A stretch of DNA of 64,000 nucleotides. It comes from Rotaria sordida. Its lineage: Eukaryota; Rotifera; Eurotatoria; Philodinida; Philodinidae. A program made the translations under genes and the position numbers. Where the stretch lies: contig CAJNOL010000178.1 in the NCBI GenBank assembly GCA_905250125.1, forward strand, positions 62,001-126,000, in the 5' to 3' direction. Below, in pieces: positions 25,101 through 38,052 of this stretch; position 1 is the stretch's first letter; each line of letters opens with the position of its first letter. The notes under the pieces are model-generated. The model worked only from the letters and a program-made list of their open reading frames with translations. It did no database searches and was not told the DNA's origin.

Positions 25101-27334
25101 TATATATTTATATATATATATTGCTTAGAATCTCATGAGATTTTTAGGATGTAAATGTTGTTTTCTTCATTTCTATCAGACAAGAGTAAGGTGACAAATG
25201 AACAAAACTAGAAAAAATAAAATAATCCAATATACCTGTTTTATATGATATTGAATTGCTTGTGCAACTTCTTCATTATTTCTACATGATAAATCATTTG
25301 TTTCATATTCAGGAACTGAATATGAAAAACGCGTTGATAACCTTGGATCTAATGATTCCTATAAGGCAACAAAAAAAAAGCCAGTCGTATTTTAGTTAAT
25401 ACACACATGAATTAGAGCAAATTCATCTTTGTTAATTACAATACACTCGAGATTAAATTTAACACTCAAACACTTTCTATCGATCCGACTGAATCCACAA
25501 AACATTCGGATAAAAATATTGAGACTTGATGCTTTTAGTGTATTTTAACTTTTTATAGATTTTATCATTTTGTTTTAAACCTATTTTTCTTTATAAAAAT
25601 ATCGTTTGAATATGTCAAAAATTAAATTTGTTTTTAGTTGTAATTTGATGAGTTCTATTCAACCATGACAAAAAAGAAAAAAATTTAAGTTCAATTGTCT
25701 GCACGCTACTATGTAATGAAAAGTATCTATATGATTAAGTGACAAAATGTATTTTATATTCATATTAAAAGTAAATATTTTCATTTTAAATGAATGTAAA
25801 TTAGAGGTTTGATCGATGACTATTAACTTATTTATTTTAATATATGTTGATTGTTCACATCAACCTATAGTAAATGTCGTACAATAAATACTTGACCTTT
25901 CCATCGATCAACATATGGTACTCTTACATATTTAAGTAATCTAATAATGATAAAATCATCATTTTATACATACTTTTTAAGATGTATTTGAGAAAAGAGA
26001 AATGAAACATATTGATTTGAAATATGAATAAAATATAGAAATTCTTTTTTTTGCAACCAAAGTGTAATTTAATAAGTTTAAAAACAAAACTGTCGATGTT
26101 TTTTTCTATTTTCATTTACTAATGGTCATGCCGGAGACAATCACGTATGAATAATTAAAAGTGAAAAAAAGTAAGTACATTGAATAAATAATGATCAAAA
26201 GACTTTAGTCATGGCCATGACTTTCAAAAAAAAAAAAAAGAAAAAAATTAACCATAACTGTAAAATAAAATGATCACACTCGTGTCTAATCAATTTTTTT
26301 GAATTAAAAATCTTTATCAAAAGAAGCATAGAATATATCAATCTTACCTTTCTATTTGATAATGAAACTTGACTACCAATCATAGCAGTATTCACAAGTG
26401 CATTTATCGATGAAGATCGTAATGATTTATCAAAATTATTTCGTTGTCGATTCATTTGTTGTAATGTTGGATAATTAATATCCGGTGATGGTAATAAAAA
26501 ATTATTTCGTTGTAATTCAAATGAATAACTTCTTGACAATTGTTGTTCTTGACTATGTTCGTTTTGGCTTTCTATATACCTATAGATAAACAGACATTAG
26601 AAAAAAATAAAAAATAAAAAAGAAACATCAAGAGTATTGATACGATTATATCTTTAAGAGAAGGGAAAAAAAGAAAGAGAAAAAAAAAAGAAAAAGATGC
26701 CAATTGTGATGCGAAGAGTGATATGTAAATCTTTGAAAATATTGACAGAATCGATATATGATAAAAAAAAAGAAGAAAATCCTAAATCAATCTCACATTC
26801 ACTCCTTCAATTAAGATAAGGATTGATTGTGAACAGATGTGAAGAATTTCAACATACTTTGAATAAGATGGAAGATTGAGCGACATGTTCGAACTAAAAA
26901 TAAAAAAAAAAAATATGAATTTAATCAATGAAAAAGTGAGGAATAAAAATTCAATTAATTTACATTGTTGCAATACCATAAGATGTTTGTTCTTGACGGT
27001 GATAATTATCATCCCTGCCTCCATATGATGAAAAATATCGATCATGACTAATGATAAAAAAAAAAACAGAAACGTTTTTGTTTTATTTTGATGAAGTTTT
27101 AACATACTTTTGTTTATTATAATTTGATGGATTGTTTATACTTAATATTGATTGAGATCTTTCGAGATATGGACTATCATTTATTGAACTAAGACGAGTA
27201 ACTTTTGATGTTATTGATGATTCTGGTAGACCATTTATTGATTTGGCAGCTGGTGTAGATGGTAAATTATGTTCATCATCATCATCATCATTCCATCCAT
27301 TAAATATATCATAAATTTTTGCACACCAAGTCAT
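19116..27334 (-). CDS. RAP1GAP: Rap1 GTPase-activating protein
   Basis: There are 17 phase-consistent exons: 27108-27334, 26964-27047, 26858-26893, 26348-26579, 25236-25358, 24865-25071, 24574-24795, 23659-23742, 23505-23605, 23151-23433, 21006-21398, 20841-20935, 20733-20768, 20536-20671, 20402-20477, 19283-19326 and 19116-19217, giving 826 aa. It should stimulate GTP hydrolysis by Rap1 at membranes. The dimerisation half (about 260-400) contains [11 protein letters not shown] and [12 protein letters not shown]. The catalytic half contains [33 protein letters not shown] and [11 protein letters not shown]; Asn491 in HIGND is the family's catalytic Asn thumb. [12 protein letters not shown] follows at about 570. 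The N-terminal 190 and C-terminal 160 residues are Ser/Asn-rich, and no GoLoco motif is apparent. Four introns exceed 800 bp. Confidence 0.94.
19327..20401. repeat. RAP1GAP long intron with repeat-derived sequence
   Basis: This 1.07-kb intron is less AT-rich than its surroundings. It holds a small stem at about 19650-19664 (GCTCGGAAACGAGC). At 20258-20361 there is one unit-like TCTGTCAAAGTCTGTGATGC, followed by ATTTCTACTCGATACACTTC. The same two blocks occur in the same order at the right end of the minisatellite at 54.7-55.5 kb. Confidence 0.55.
22201..22429. repeat. Foldback element in RAP1GAP intron
   Basis: The left end ATTTTGGGGAAAA is mirrored by the right end TTTTCCCCAAAA. Further in, GATCTCTCC pairs with GGAGAGATC, and AAAGTACATGCAATTT pairs with AAATTCAATGTAGTTT. 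The right arm carries about 20 extra nt near its outer end. The element sits in the 1.75-kb intron 21399-23150. Confidence 0.6.
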
Positions 27335-27888
27335 TTACCAAGAAAATATAAAAAAGAAATACTAGAAAAAGAAAAAAAAAAGAGACATTCAATTAAAGAG
27401 AGTTGTATTCAGGACAAGGTCAATTCTTCTTTTCTTTCTATTGATTAAAAAAGAAAGAAAAATTTGACAAAATGTCTATTGAAACTGAAGGACATTGTAC
27501 ATACGTTATCGATCTGGATGAATGATCAATTTTCTTCTCTTTTTTTCTTCATCGAGAAGGAGGGAAATTTAAGTTTAAACTGCTGATGTTGTTTGGACGA
27601 GAGTAAGCACGTACAGACAGATAGACAAGAAGAAAAAAAAAATCGTATTAACTTTCTCGTTCGTTTCGTTCGGTCATTAGACTAGTGCACGAGTGTAGGC
27701 GCAAACACATACAATCCTCTCTATTCTCTTGTTCCCTGTACAAAACATAACAACATTCCTTTTTTTTTCTCCATGATATTTACCCGACTATGTGTGCATA
27801 TGTATTTGTGTTCAATACAAACACATTTTGAGTGTATAGATGGATATTAAATGAATGGTATACAAGTTGAAAAGATCAAATTGACAAT

Positions 27889-27919
<31 letters not shown>

Positions 27920-29737
27920 CAAAGAGAAAAAGAAGGTCATCAAAAACACTTTGATTAAAATGAAATTAAAAATTGACAAGGCTTTAATCAAGAAAAAAGA
28001 AAAGAAAACCAGTGATCAATTTTCATCTAATAATATATATATATATATCATATGAAAATTGTTGTTATTTCAACTGTTATAATTCAAATGAACATTTATA
28101 ACCTTTCGAAATTTTGTATGCATCCTTTTTTCTATTCATATCCGATCCGATTTTTTTCGTTTGTAGGCCATAATAAACATACGATATTATATTCACGTAA
28201 GATTGAACGTTCTTCAAATGGAAATTCAATCTCAAAATTCAAGCACTTATACAAACCATACAATATGCACATGCATGAATAACGTTGTATACATATATCA
28301 AGTGGCTCATGTGAAAAAAAAACGAACGTTTGCATTAGTAATTTCTTACTATTAATCATAAAATAGTGTAAGAAGAAGAAGAAAAAAAAAAAGAATCATT
28401 CTTGAATGTTTTATTCTTGATCTAGGTATTTCAATAGAAACAATTGTTCTCTTTTGTCTTCATTGATATTAAAGTGTTGATGAATGATGATGATTGACAA
28501 TCCTCATGAGCTTACCTACATAGTTGAAGTTCACTCGATTTTCTTTCGTTTTTTTGTTTTTTTTTGTTTTTCGTTGTTGAGGAGATTACACAATAATGTT
28601 CATTCAACATACCAAGAGAGTATCACAATGAGCAACAAAAATAATAAATACATCCAGAACTATGTATCATACGAATAGATTTCTCAATGAAACAAAAAAA
28701 AAAATCTGTTGTAAAAGAAAATATTAAAAATTAGATAAAAAAAAATTAAGAAAAAATCAAAACAAAAAAAAATTTATAAACAAATGTTATTTTTGTAATA
28801 CGAAGAAAAGTTCATTCAATCTAATCATTAATCTACATACGTTTATTGTGTAAGAAAAAAATTGTACAATCGATCATTAAGAAAAAGAATATTGACACCG
28901 TACGTTTTCGTCGACAGTCAAAACTATGATGAACATGGCTGTTCTTTTTGTTTTGTGTTTTTTCTTCTCACCTCCTGTTTTGTTGCTAGACAAAGAGGCA
29001 GACAGTTGAATGCACGCGATAATTAGCCTGTCGAATATGATTACTTCTTCCTATTTTTATAATGAGTAAAAATCAAATATATGACGTTGCGTTCGGCGGG
29101 ATATGATTTTTGTTTCATCATACATATTCAAACGAAAGAAAATTAATGAGCAAAAAACCAAAACAACTGACTAAAATTATTTTTTTGATAATAAATGAAA
29201 ACATAGTAATGTCAAGAATGACAAATGATTATTCTTTCTGTGGTAAATTATATTTTTTGATAACCAACATGCCCATAAAAAGAATTGTTTTTTTTTCGCT
29301 TGTTATTTTTGTTAGTATCCTTGAAATATCGAAAAGAAATTAGTCTAATTGGAGATCAATAGCATATATATATATAGATATATATATAGATATTTATTCT
29401 TTCTTTTAAGCATCCACCAAAGAAAATGACAACAAAAAGAAAACAACAACAACAAATAACGAATGCAATAACTACCTTTCTTTAATACGAACAAAAAGAA
29501 AAAACCGACGTAAAATACATAATATCTTCTACTCTTTCTTTTTTTATTTCTTTTTAGACATTATCCAAGTAATAAATAAATTCTCTTTCTATATATGTGC
29601 TTATCAGAAATTTAAATAAATATACGAGAACTAAAGAATAAAATAAATGATTATGCGAGGAAGAAAAACAAAAGAAAACAAAAACCGACAATAACAACAA
29701 TAATAGAAGAAAATGTTCTTGTCATTTATTGGTATTC
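27335..29737. other. Intergenic between RAP1GAP and HID1
   Basis: This is the upstream region of RAP1GAP (minus strand) and the 3' flank of HID1 (minus strand). It contains a GA-rich microsatellite at 27889-27919 and homopolymer runs. An acceptor-like TTTTTCTAG lies about 27 nt before the RAP1GAP ATG. No gene was seen. Confidence 0.5.
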
Positions 29738-32366
29738 TTAAACACGTTGAATTTCAAATAATTTAACGTCCGTATCATACCAAATAGGTGGATCAACATT
29801 CCTAAAAGATAAGCATAAAAGAAATTCTAATCTATTGATTTTTACATTTCGTTTTTTTTTTTTGTTTTACCTGAGATAAATAACACCCCACATATATGTA
29901 CGAAACCACATAATTGTACCAGAATTTGGTTGATATTTTCGTATTAATATTGGATGAGGTACTGGTAATAAACCAACAAGTGTACCATGTTGTAAAAATT
30001 TAATTATTTCACTTTCATCAGTTAAACCACGATCCATACAAATTTTTTCAACTTGTGGTACAAGAACTTGAAGAAGACGCATTATTGTTTGTAATGGTAA
30101 TTTGCCTTTCCATGATTGTACCCATTCAGATGTTGGTGACCAAAGGCTATTATCTGTTTGTTGAAAATGATTTGAAGGCATCGTAGTCGGTGATGATGGT
30201 GAAGTAGACTAAATAAATAAATAAATAATGAAAATTTCATAGTTATATTTAAAAAAATATATAGACTTGATTTGATGATGATGTTTCATTATTGGTACCA
30301 GAACGTGGATGTTGATTACCGTCCATATTAGGTGAAGCAGCTAATGTAGGTTCAGTCATTTTGTGGATAGCTATGAGAAATAAAAATATTTAATATAGAA
30401 TTTTCTAGTTAATATTAGAGTGATAGTGAGATATATTCTTGCTTTCAGTTTTGAAAAACACTAAGGATAGATTATCTATGATAAAAAAAAAATAGTTCTC
30501 GTATTCATGAAGTACAATCCATGTATGATGAAAAAAAATCAAGTTGTATATCATTCGGAATTTTCATTTCATAAAAATCGCCAGAGATCGAAATTTGATT
30601 TATTAATTTATCTTATACAATAAAATTTTTATTTACATGGTGTTTCAGCAAGTGTTGTTGTCACAGCACTGGATATAATTCCAGCTGCATTCGTATTTGA
30701 TAGTTGTGAAAATTCTTTGTTAAGTTGTGGTTCACCATCAATAGTTGATTTTGATTGTGTTTGAAAAATAGTTTGTTTATTTGTAGACTGATCAATGGGT
30801 TTTTTTGATGATGTTGATGGTAGATTTGAATTTTTTGTACTTAATTTTGCTATTGTTTGAGTATCGGTAGATAAATTACTTAAAGAAAAAAAGACTTGTC
30901 TTTTACGTATTATCGTATAAACAAGATTTGCATTGCCTAAAATGGTTTCATAGAGTATTAATTAAAAAAAAAACAAGAAAATGTGTTACCATCAAATTGA
31001 TATTGAATAAGATTATTAAAAGCTTCAAGAAGAAAGAAAACAAGATGGTGATTATCCGGTGCAGCTAATAAAAACCACGGTGAACTAAATGCCTAAATAA
31101 ATGAAATCGAACATTCATTAGATATGACTGAAATTCTTATCTATCATATGTTTTTTTTTTCATTTAAAAGTTTACTATTAATAGAAATATGCATAAAAAA
31201 CAATACTTTTTATTATATTTGAATTTTTAACTAGTGTCCTGTAACTTGGTTCGGAGCATAGATCCGAATGCAAAGTCGCCAAGTCCGAGTATAAGATCAT
31301 ACTCGGATTCGAATTGGTAATTTATGAGATCTTGACGAGTTTAAAGACACCAAGTGAATCCTGAATCATTTGGTTTTTTGTGGAATTTGAGATGATCTCT
31401 TTCTTTTGTTGCTGTTTATAGAAGAAATCAAATAGTATTTTTTTTTCTCATATAAAATAAAAGTTTGAAAATCGTATTGTGACTGTGAAAGTATCTAACA
31501 GATGTGGATTAATTCCGATTCGGATCTAGACCCGAGCTGTTTTTTCCATCAATATCTGTATACATGAAAAAGTGATAGATCAAGGTTTTACCTTTTTATT
31601 CGTCCAATCTCAGAAAAAACAGTCAATGTGCAGTTATTGTTTGTTGCTTACTTTTCCATCACTCGATGCTCAATCAATTGAAAGTCCCCGTCTAGTTGAA
31701 CAGAGCATTATATGTTAACAACAAAAATTAAATTGAGCAGTGAATTGATGAACAAAATTCGTCAAACCAACAATCTTCAGCTGTATAGAATAGTTTTAGT
31801 CGTATTTATGTAAACGATATCAAGCAAAAATATGTCCTATGTAATCAATATAGAGAGCAGCCGATCCACGCTTTTGTGTGAGCTCGGATCCGCAGCTATC
31901 TGAGTTCGTTTGCGAAAAGTCATCTCTGAGCATGACACTATTTTTACCATGGAAAAATTAAAATAAATACCTCAAGTAAATGAAGTAACTTGTTGCTTGA
32001 AACCATTGATAGTGTTTTAAGATAAGGTGAAATATTCACAATTATTGTTAATAAACAATCATATAATGGTTGTAAACGTTGATGTGCTGAAACAATTATT
32101 TTATGAAAGACCTAAAAGAAAATATTTTTTTTGTTGTGTTATTTTTCAAATAAAATAAAAATTCTTATTTTTTTTACAATTATTAATAAATCCGCATGAG
32201 TTCCTGTAAATACAGGTATATCCATTGGTACTCGTGTTACATAAGGTTTATTTAAACGAACACCAAAATTTCTTTCACCACTTAATAAAAGTAAAATAAA
32301 AACACCAATATGCATTAAACCAATTTTTGCTAGAAAAAAATAAAAAGAGGTTTTTATTTTTATTAA

Positions 32367-32402
<36 letters not shown>

Positions 32403-35400
32403 CATGTATCCGACCGAGCATCATTGAGAAAATAAAGTATTGGTACAAGTAAATCAAGTACTTCACTAGATTTTAAAACATAATATAAAAATTTCTATTT
32501 AATCAAAAAACAAAAAAAAATAAAAGATTATCAAGTAGTTAAAAAAAAACATTTCTTTGAACCTTATTTCGATCACAAAATTTCCAAAATAAAATAAGTA
32601 ATTCTTGATAAAAACCAATTTTTTTACATGAACCAGGTAAATATGTTTGAATAAGAGGATTATTTAATAAACGACAAAAACCTTTTAATAAAATATTAAA
32701 ATCCTTAAAAAAAAACAAACAAAGAACAATTTATTTATTAATTTTCTTTTTTTTTCTTGCTATTGAATAATAAAATCTTACATCATCACGATGAATACGT
32801 GATAAATAATTAATAAATAAATTTGGACAATCATCTCCTGGTAATGATGAAACTGTTTTATTTGTTGGTGATGATGCTTGATCATTCGAAGACAATGAAC
32901 TATTATCTAATGTTATACATAATAATTGAGCAGCTACTTCGACTAGAGGTTCACGTGTATCAGTAAATAAAAGATAATTATATGGTAAATAACCCACTGG
33001 ATCATAGGAAAATACTATATTTATTAATGATGTAAATAGAGGTAATGTTTGTCTAAAACAAAACAAAAATAAAAAAAAGAATATTTTTCGATTATTTTTA
33101 TTTACCGATTATGACCAGATGTAAAATAAGTTAACCATTTATTTGGATGCGAGTGTAGTTCGACTAAAAAGTTTAAAAAAACAAAAAAAAACGACAATTT
33201 CTAAGTGACAAAAGAATAATTTGTCAAGTGTAATGATGTTTAACCACTTCAAGGACGCGTTATTGTTTACTTCTTCAGTTGCTCCCTTTCAATTTCAATG
33301 ATTTTCTTTGCCTATAGATACCGCTTAGAACTGTAAAAGGATCTGGGTTTCTATTGAGATTTGACTAAGGTTTCGAATTTTGATCTGAAACTTTGTACAT
33401 ATAGAGAAGATAATTAGACTAACTTTCATAAAAAAAATTCAGCAGTTTTGAACAAAGTCTTTTCGAGAAATGAGCCTTCTAAGATATAGACCCTTTTGTC
33501 ATGGATAGTGTGTATATAACATATAAGTTTTGAAAGTTTCATATTTCGAAGAGACGTTGTTGAAAACTTCTAAATTTTTTTATTGAAAGCTAGTCTAGTT
33601 AAGTTCTCTATATGTGCAAAGTTTCAGATCAAAATTCGAAACCTTAGTCAAACCTCAACAAGGACCTAAATCTTTTTAGGGTTCTATATAATATCTATAG
33701 GCAAAAAAAAATCATTAAAATCAGAAGAGATTCCCACGTTAGTTTATGTACTTAGAAAATAATTTTATTCCAAGCATTTCAATAATAAGAGTTCACCAAA
33801 AAAATCCTTAAGCTGGTTATTAATGCATTATTATCCAACATATTTTATAGCTTATTCTTCAGAGATTTTACTACAAAATTCTAGAGATGGTTGATGCAAA
33901 AGTTTTTGAACAAAAGATTTGTCTTGCCGAAGATGGACTCGGACATTATTATTCAAGAGCAGGAAGAGGATCTTTCAAAGTCATGAAAAACTGGTCGCGA
34001 TAGCGAACAAACCGATTTTTGCTAATCACATAACTCTTTTTGCGAAATTTGCTAAAATTTATTAAACTTGGTAATTTTGTAGAATCGACACTTCTCTACA
34101 AAATGTGTTATCGAACAAAACTATCACTTTTAACCAAGTGAAACTATAAATTCATGTAAAATACTGTTTCATCAAAAATGACGATGATAGAAAAACAACA
34201 GTTTATATGCTTTATTGAAAAACGAAATGGAACTCAAATAGTACATTTCACTTCACAAACGTATCCTAATAGTGACAATACAAAAATTTATGAAAAAATT
34301 TTCCAGACCTTTCCAAGATTCTCTTATTATTCTCGAATAACAAATGCAATGTTAATATGCCCTGTTTTGCTTGAAATAGCTCATACATACATGATAGCTA
34401 TTATTTTCCTTCTCGCAGATATCTACAATGGTTTTTTTTTACTGAATCATAATGAATAACACATTTCATTAAAATAATAAATTACCCGTTGGTGTCATAT
34501 AAATTGTTTCTGAAAAACATGTTAGTAAAAGTTTAAGAATTTCCGTTCGATTTTTATCGTTGCTTGGTATATGAACAGGTGATTGAGAAAATCCAACACC
34601 AGCTTCCCAAATATATTCACAACTATCAATTGTATGGATATCTTCTGGATTTTCCTACAATATATTAATTTAATTTTCTTTTAATATTCAATATAAACTT
34701 TCATACTGGTCCTTTTTTTTTCTTTGATGCAACTGTAAAATCCGGACAAAATAAAAGATCCTTAAAGAATAGCAAAAAACAAAAAATTAAAATAAAATCA
34801 ATAGAAATTCTTCGTACTGCTAATGTTTGAAGAAGTCGCTCAGCTAATGGTGGTTTACTAACATATTCCTATAAATAGAAATACTATATTTTTCATTTAA
34901 AAATTTTTATTATCTACGAACTCCATTTGATGTTGTTTGTTGTTGACCTGTTGGAATATCCGACCAAAAAAAACCTCGCCATTCAGGTTCTTCAAATATA
35001 TATGGTAATAAACGAGTTAATAATCGAACACAATTAATAGCTATAGATACGAAAAAAAACGTTTATCTTTTATTTTATTTTTTTTCTAAATTCTTTATCA
35101 AATTTGTTTTTTCTTACCAGCTGTTTGATCTCGTTGAGTTTGACATGATTGTTCTGCAGCTAATTGTAGTCGATCAACAAGTTTATTACATAAAGTAGCT
35201 AAATTCGATGGTAATTCTTCACGTAATGCACGTATTTCAGCAGCTGGTACTAGAGCAAATATATCTTGTACACTTGAAATTTTATCCGACCAAAATTGAT
35301 CCCAAAACGATTCATCATTTGGTTCAATTTGCTATTAAATAGATAAGAAATATTTTTTTTGTTTCAAATGTTTTCTTTCTACCTGACTACGAGATGTTAA

Positions 35401-35448
35401 TTGAACAACAGCTACGCGAAAATCAACTTTCGAATCAGTATTTCCCAT
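29738..35448 (-). CDS. HID1: HID1 (high-temperature-induced dauer 1) trafficking protein
   Basis: There are 17 phase-consistent exons: 35383-35448, 35118-35331, 34922-35040, 34818-34868, 34707-34760, 34486-34654, 33106-33163, 32782-33052, 32563-32703, 32404-32494, 32178-32329, 31971-32111, 30990-31092, 30637-30936, 30267-30370, 29871-30208 and 29738-29801, giving 811 aa (human about 788). HID1 is a peripheral Golgi/TGN protein needed for dense-core vesicle and peptide-hormone sorting. The start MGNTDSK has the family's N-myristoylation Gly2. Highly conserved blocks are INCVRLLTRLLPYIFE, CEYIWEAGVGF, GVFILLLLSGERNFGVRLNK, FTGTHADLLII, HQRLQPLYDCLL, LPLQTIMRLLQVLVPQ and, at the C-terminus, DPPIWYDTDVKLFEIQRV. 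A Ser/Thr-rich linker occupies about 560-680. Two introns (31093-31970 and 33164-34485) hold inserted repeats. Confidence 0.96.
31234..31938. mobile_element. Terminal-inverted-repeat element, GTGTCCTG family, in HID1 intron
   Basis: The left end after TA is GTGTCCTGTAAC, and the right end read inward after TA is GTGTCATGCTCAG. The termini are flanked by TA on both sides. The first 8 nt agree at 7 positions, and a Sau3A-like 'GATCCG' block recurs inverted near both ends. No coding frame is seen over about 705 bp. The same terminus occurs at 61287-62318. Confidence 0.5.
33288..33724. repeat. Foldback element in HID1 intron, about 435 bp
   Basis: The left arm, about 33288-33465, and the right arm, about 33555-33724, are reverse complements over some 170 nt. 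GACTAAGGTTTCGAATTTTG and ATCTGAAACTTTG are matched essentially base for base by the inverse strand of CAAAGTTTCAGAT and CAAAATTCGAAACCTTAGTC. The central about 90 nt is unpaired. It lies in the 1.3-kb intron 33164-34485. Confidence 0.8.
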
Positions 35449-38052
35449 GATTATATGTCGGTCGGCTTTTTTGTTGTACAAAAAAAAAAACAACTGAGAA
35501 CAAAAATGAGTAATAGCGACAGAAATATGATTGGTTTATTTTTTTGATCAATCAACAAAGAATGCGTCAAACATTATTAATTTGTTTCTATTTAGAATAT
35601 TATGTCGATTCAATCCCGTTTTCTCATCGTCTAATTAAGATCAATTAGAGAAACTTTCCGGTTGGTTGACAGAAAATTTTTTTCTCTTTTTGTTGACAAC
35701 TTTTTTTTTGTGTCCTACGATAAACCGTATTTTAATAATAAGTTACAACGCAAGTAATAACAAGTAACCACGATTTTTTACGTGAACCCTTTTGATAAGC
35801 ATTAAAATCACTACGATTTTCACCACATGCAATTCTATCCACACTCTTGTTGTCCTCTTGAAGCACTCCCTGTGAAACACTATTAGTGATTCACTTCCCT
35901 AAAAAAGAAAAATGAATACCCATGATGTGCCTAATTATTAGATTGCGGTCCGTCAAAGTGAGAAAAAGTTGTCGACAAAACGGGATGTTATCATTATGTC
36001 TGTAAGAAACGTAAAGGTTATGATACATAATATTTTTGTTCCCGCTATGCATGGTTTATTTAAAAATGAAAAAAAGTATTTTATTTAAAATGTAGTCTGA
36101 AAGAAAGAATTTCGCAGCTGTTTGTATATATAATTAATAAGAACATGAGGTTTGTTTTTTTTAACTTCTTTTGTAGCCTAGATCAGTTAATGTTTGTGAG
36201 TCATTAAGATTTATTTATTTTTTTTACATGAAGAATTAATCTCGGGAATATTAGAAAAATGAATTTGAAAAAAAAATCTATTTACATTACAATGAATAAA
36301 GGAAAGAGAAATATTGTTTGTTTTCTTTTTTGGAAAATTCTATGTGCGTATTTTTATGCAAATCTTTCCGAGTCATCAGACACGATTAGTCTATTTTTAG
36401 CGTACACATATTGATTAATCTGTCATTCAGAGAAAACAAAATTAAAGAGCCATTCCGATTAGATTTCAACAGTTTCTATAAAACAACAAAATAATATGCC
36501 ATAAATATTGAAACAATGTACTTGATGGAAAGTATTTGATTACAATTCTTAGACAAGTAAGAATGTGTAGTGGAGCGCAATACCCTTATAGTTGATATGA
36601 GTTCGGTCAGTATACATTTTGGTTAGTATGAAGGATGTCAAATTTGAGTGATCGTTCATTTCAGCAATGCGATTATCAGCGATGCCTGTTTGTTTTTTTG
36701 CGATCTTCATTTTCCTATAATGGAATTTTCATGATTTTCCTTATCCATAATGTGCATTTCGTCTTCTGCAATGGAATATATCACCAATTAGTCGGCAAAA
36801 AGAGTCAAACTTTCTGAAATTTGTAGAACTCTTCTGTATAACATTTTTGCGTGTAGCACTCCCCCGTGGCAGCATTCTCCCCGGTTTCGAACTCTTGTAC
36901 GAAGTCTGCTTGATTCATTCGTATTGTTCTGCGAGATAACAGGTGATTGGACAGTTTTTAGACACTTTTGATCTTATATTTCGATAATTCATGAGCTTAG
37001 AAATTTTGTTTTAGTTTTTGTTCGAGAGTAGTGAAATAATTTTTAAAAAATCCAAAAAAACTAATTTACACAGAAATTTCTTGTATTTTTACTATTGCGA
37101 TTCGAAACTAAAAACTTAGGATCTTGATTTATATATCAGTTGGTAGATTAGAAACTACCATATAAAATACACTATTTGAAGTTTCTTTTGTCTTTCAATG
37201 AGACATCTCAATTTCTTAAATATTCATTCACGAATATTCAACAATTGTTTTAAATTGAAAGAAACACTTAGATAAAAATATTTATAGAGAAATATCCACT
37301 GTACAAAACAATCGATTTTGATAATTTTTAGCATGTTCGAAAATGTATTTATAAGATCTGTTGGTTCGTCATAAAAAATATTTTTTCAAATCTTTGAAAA
37401 AGTTCTTCACTACTTTTGAACAAAATTTCTAAATTTATATTCGAAAAGAATATCCTAACTCATAGTTTTTGACTCATCGAAAATATTCTCGAGTAGATGA
37501 TCAAATATAAACAAATATCTTGTCTAAAAAACGTTTCGATCACTCGTTATATCATGTAATTATATAAAATCATATTATTTACAGTTTAATGCTTTGATCT
37601 ACTTTCTCATAAGATAATAAAATAAAAAAACGAACTTTGAATTCTACTGCATAACCTTTATCCATGTCAAAATGTCACTGCTATTATTAATAGCGCCATC
37701 TATATAATAATATATAAAAGGATATTTTATTTTATTTAAATATTTATAAAATGATATAATAATTCGATATTGTTAAGTAATAATAAAAAGATCAATGTAA
37801 AAATATGAAAAAAAGGTCTTCTATTTTAGTTTGATTGGTTAATTTATAATAGTACTCTTGTTGTTATTATTATTATTGTTTGTTCGTTCTCGTTCTTTTT
37901 CTATCTCTCTCTCTCTCTCTTTCGAAATATTTTGTGACAGATGCCAGTAATTTTGTCTTTTTTTATATCTCTAATTAAATTTCAAAGAGAAAATTTTTAT
38001 TGAATTTTTTTAGACAATATATAATCATCAAATTTGGACAATCTCATAATCG
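35449..38052. other. Divergent intergenic region between HID1 and PPP4R3
   Basis: This 2.6-kb stretch must hold the promoters of both divergent genes. A CT microsatellite at 37902-37922 lies about 130 nt before the PPP4R3 ATG, followed by a T-rich acceptor-like TTTTTTTAG about 40 nt before it. The segment 37500-37560 resembles the right arm of the hairpin at 44.7 kb. No gene was seen. Confidence 0.5.

Noticed and set aside
34178-34459. 93-codon plus-strand frame inside a HID1 intron
   Set aside because: It is antisense to HID1, has no recognisable motif and no exon-like neighbours, and lies beside a repeat insertion. It is best read as a chance frame.
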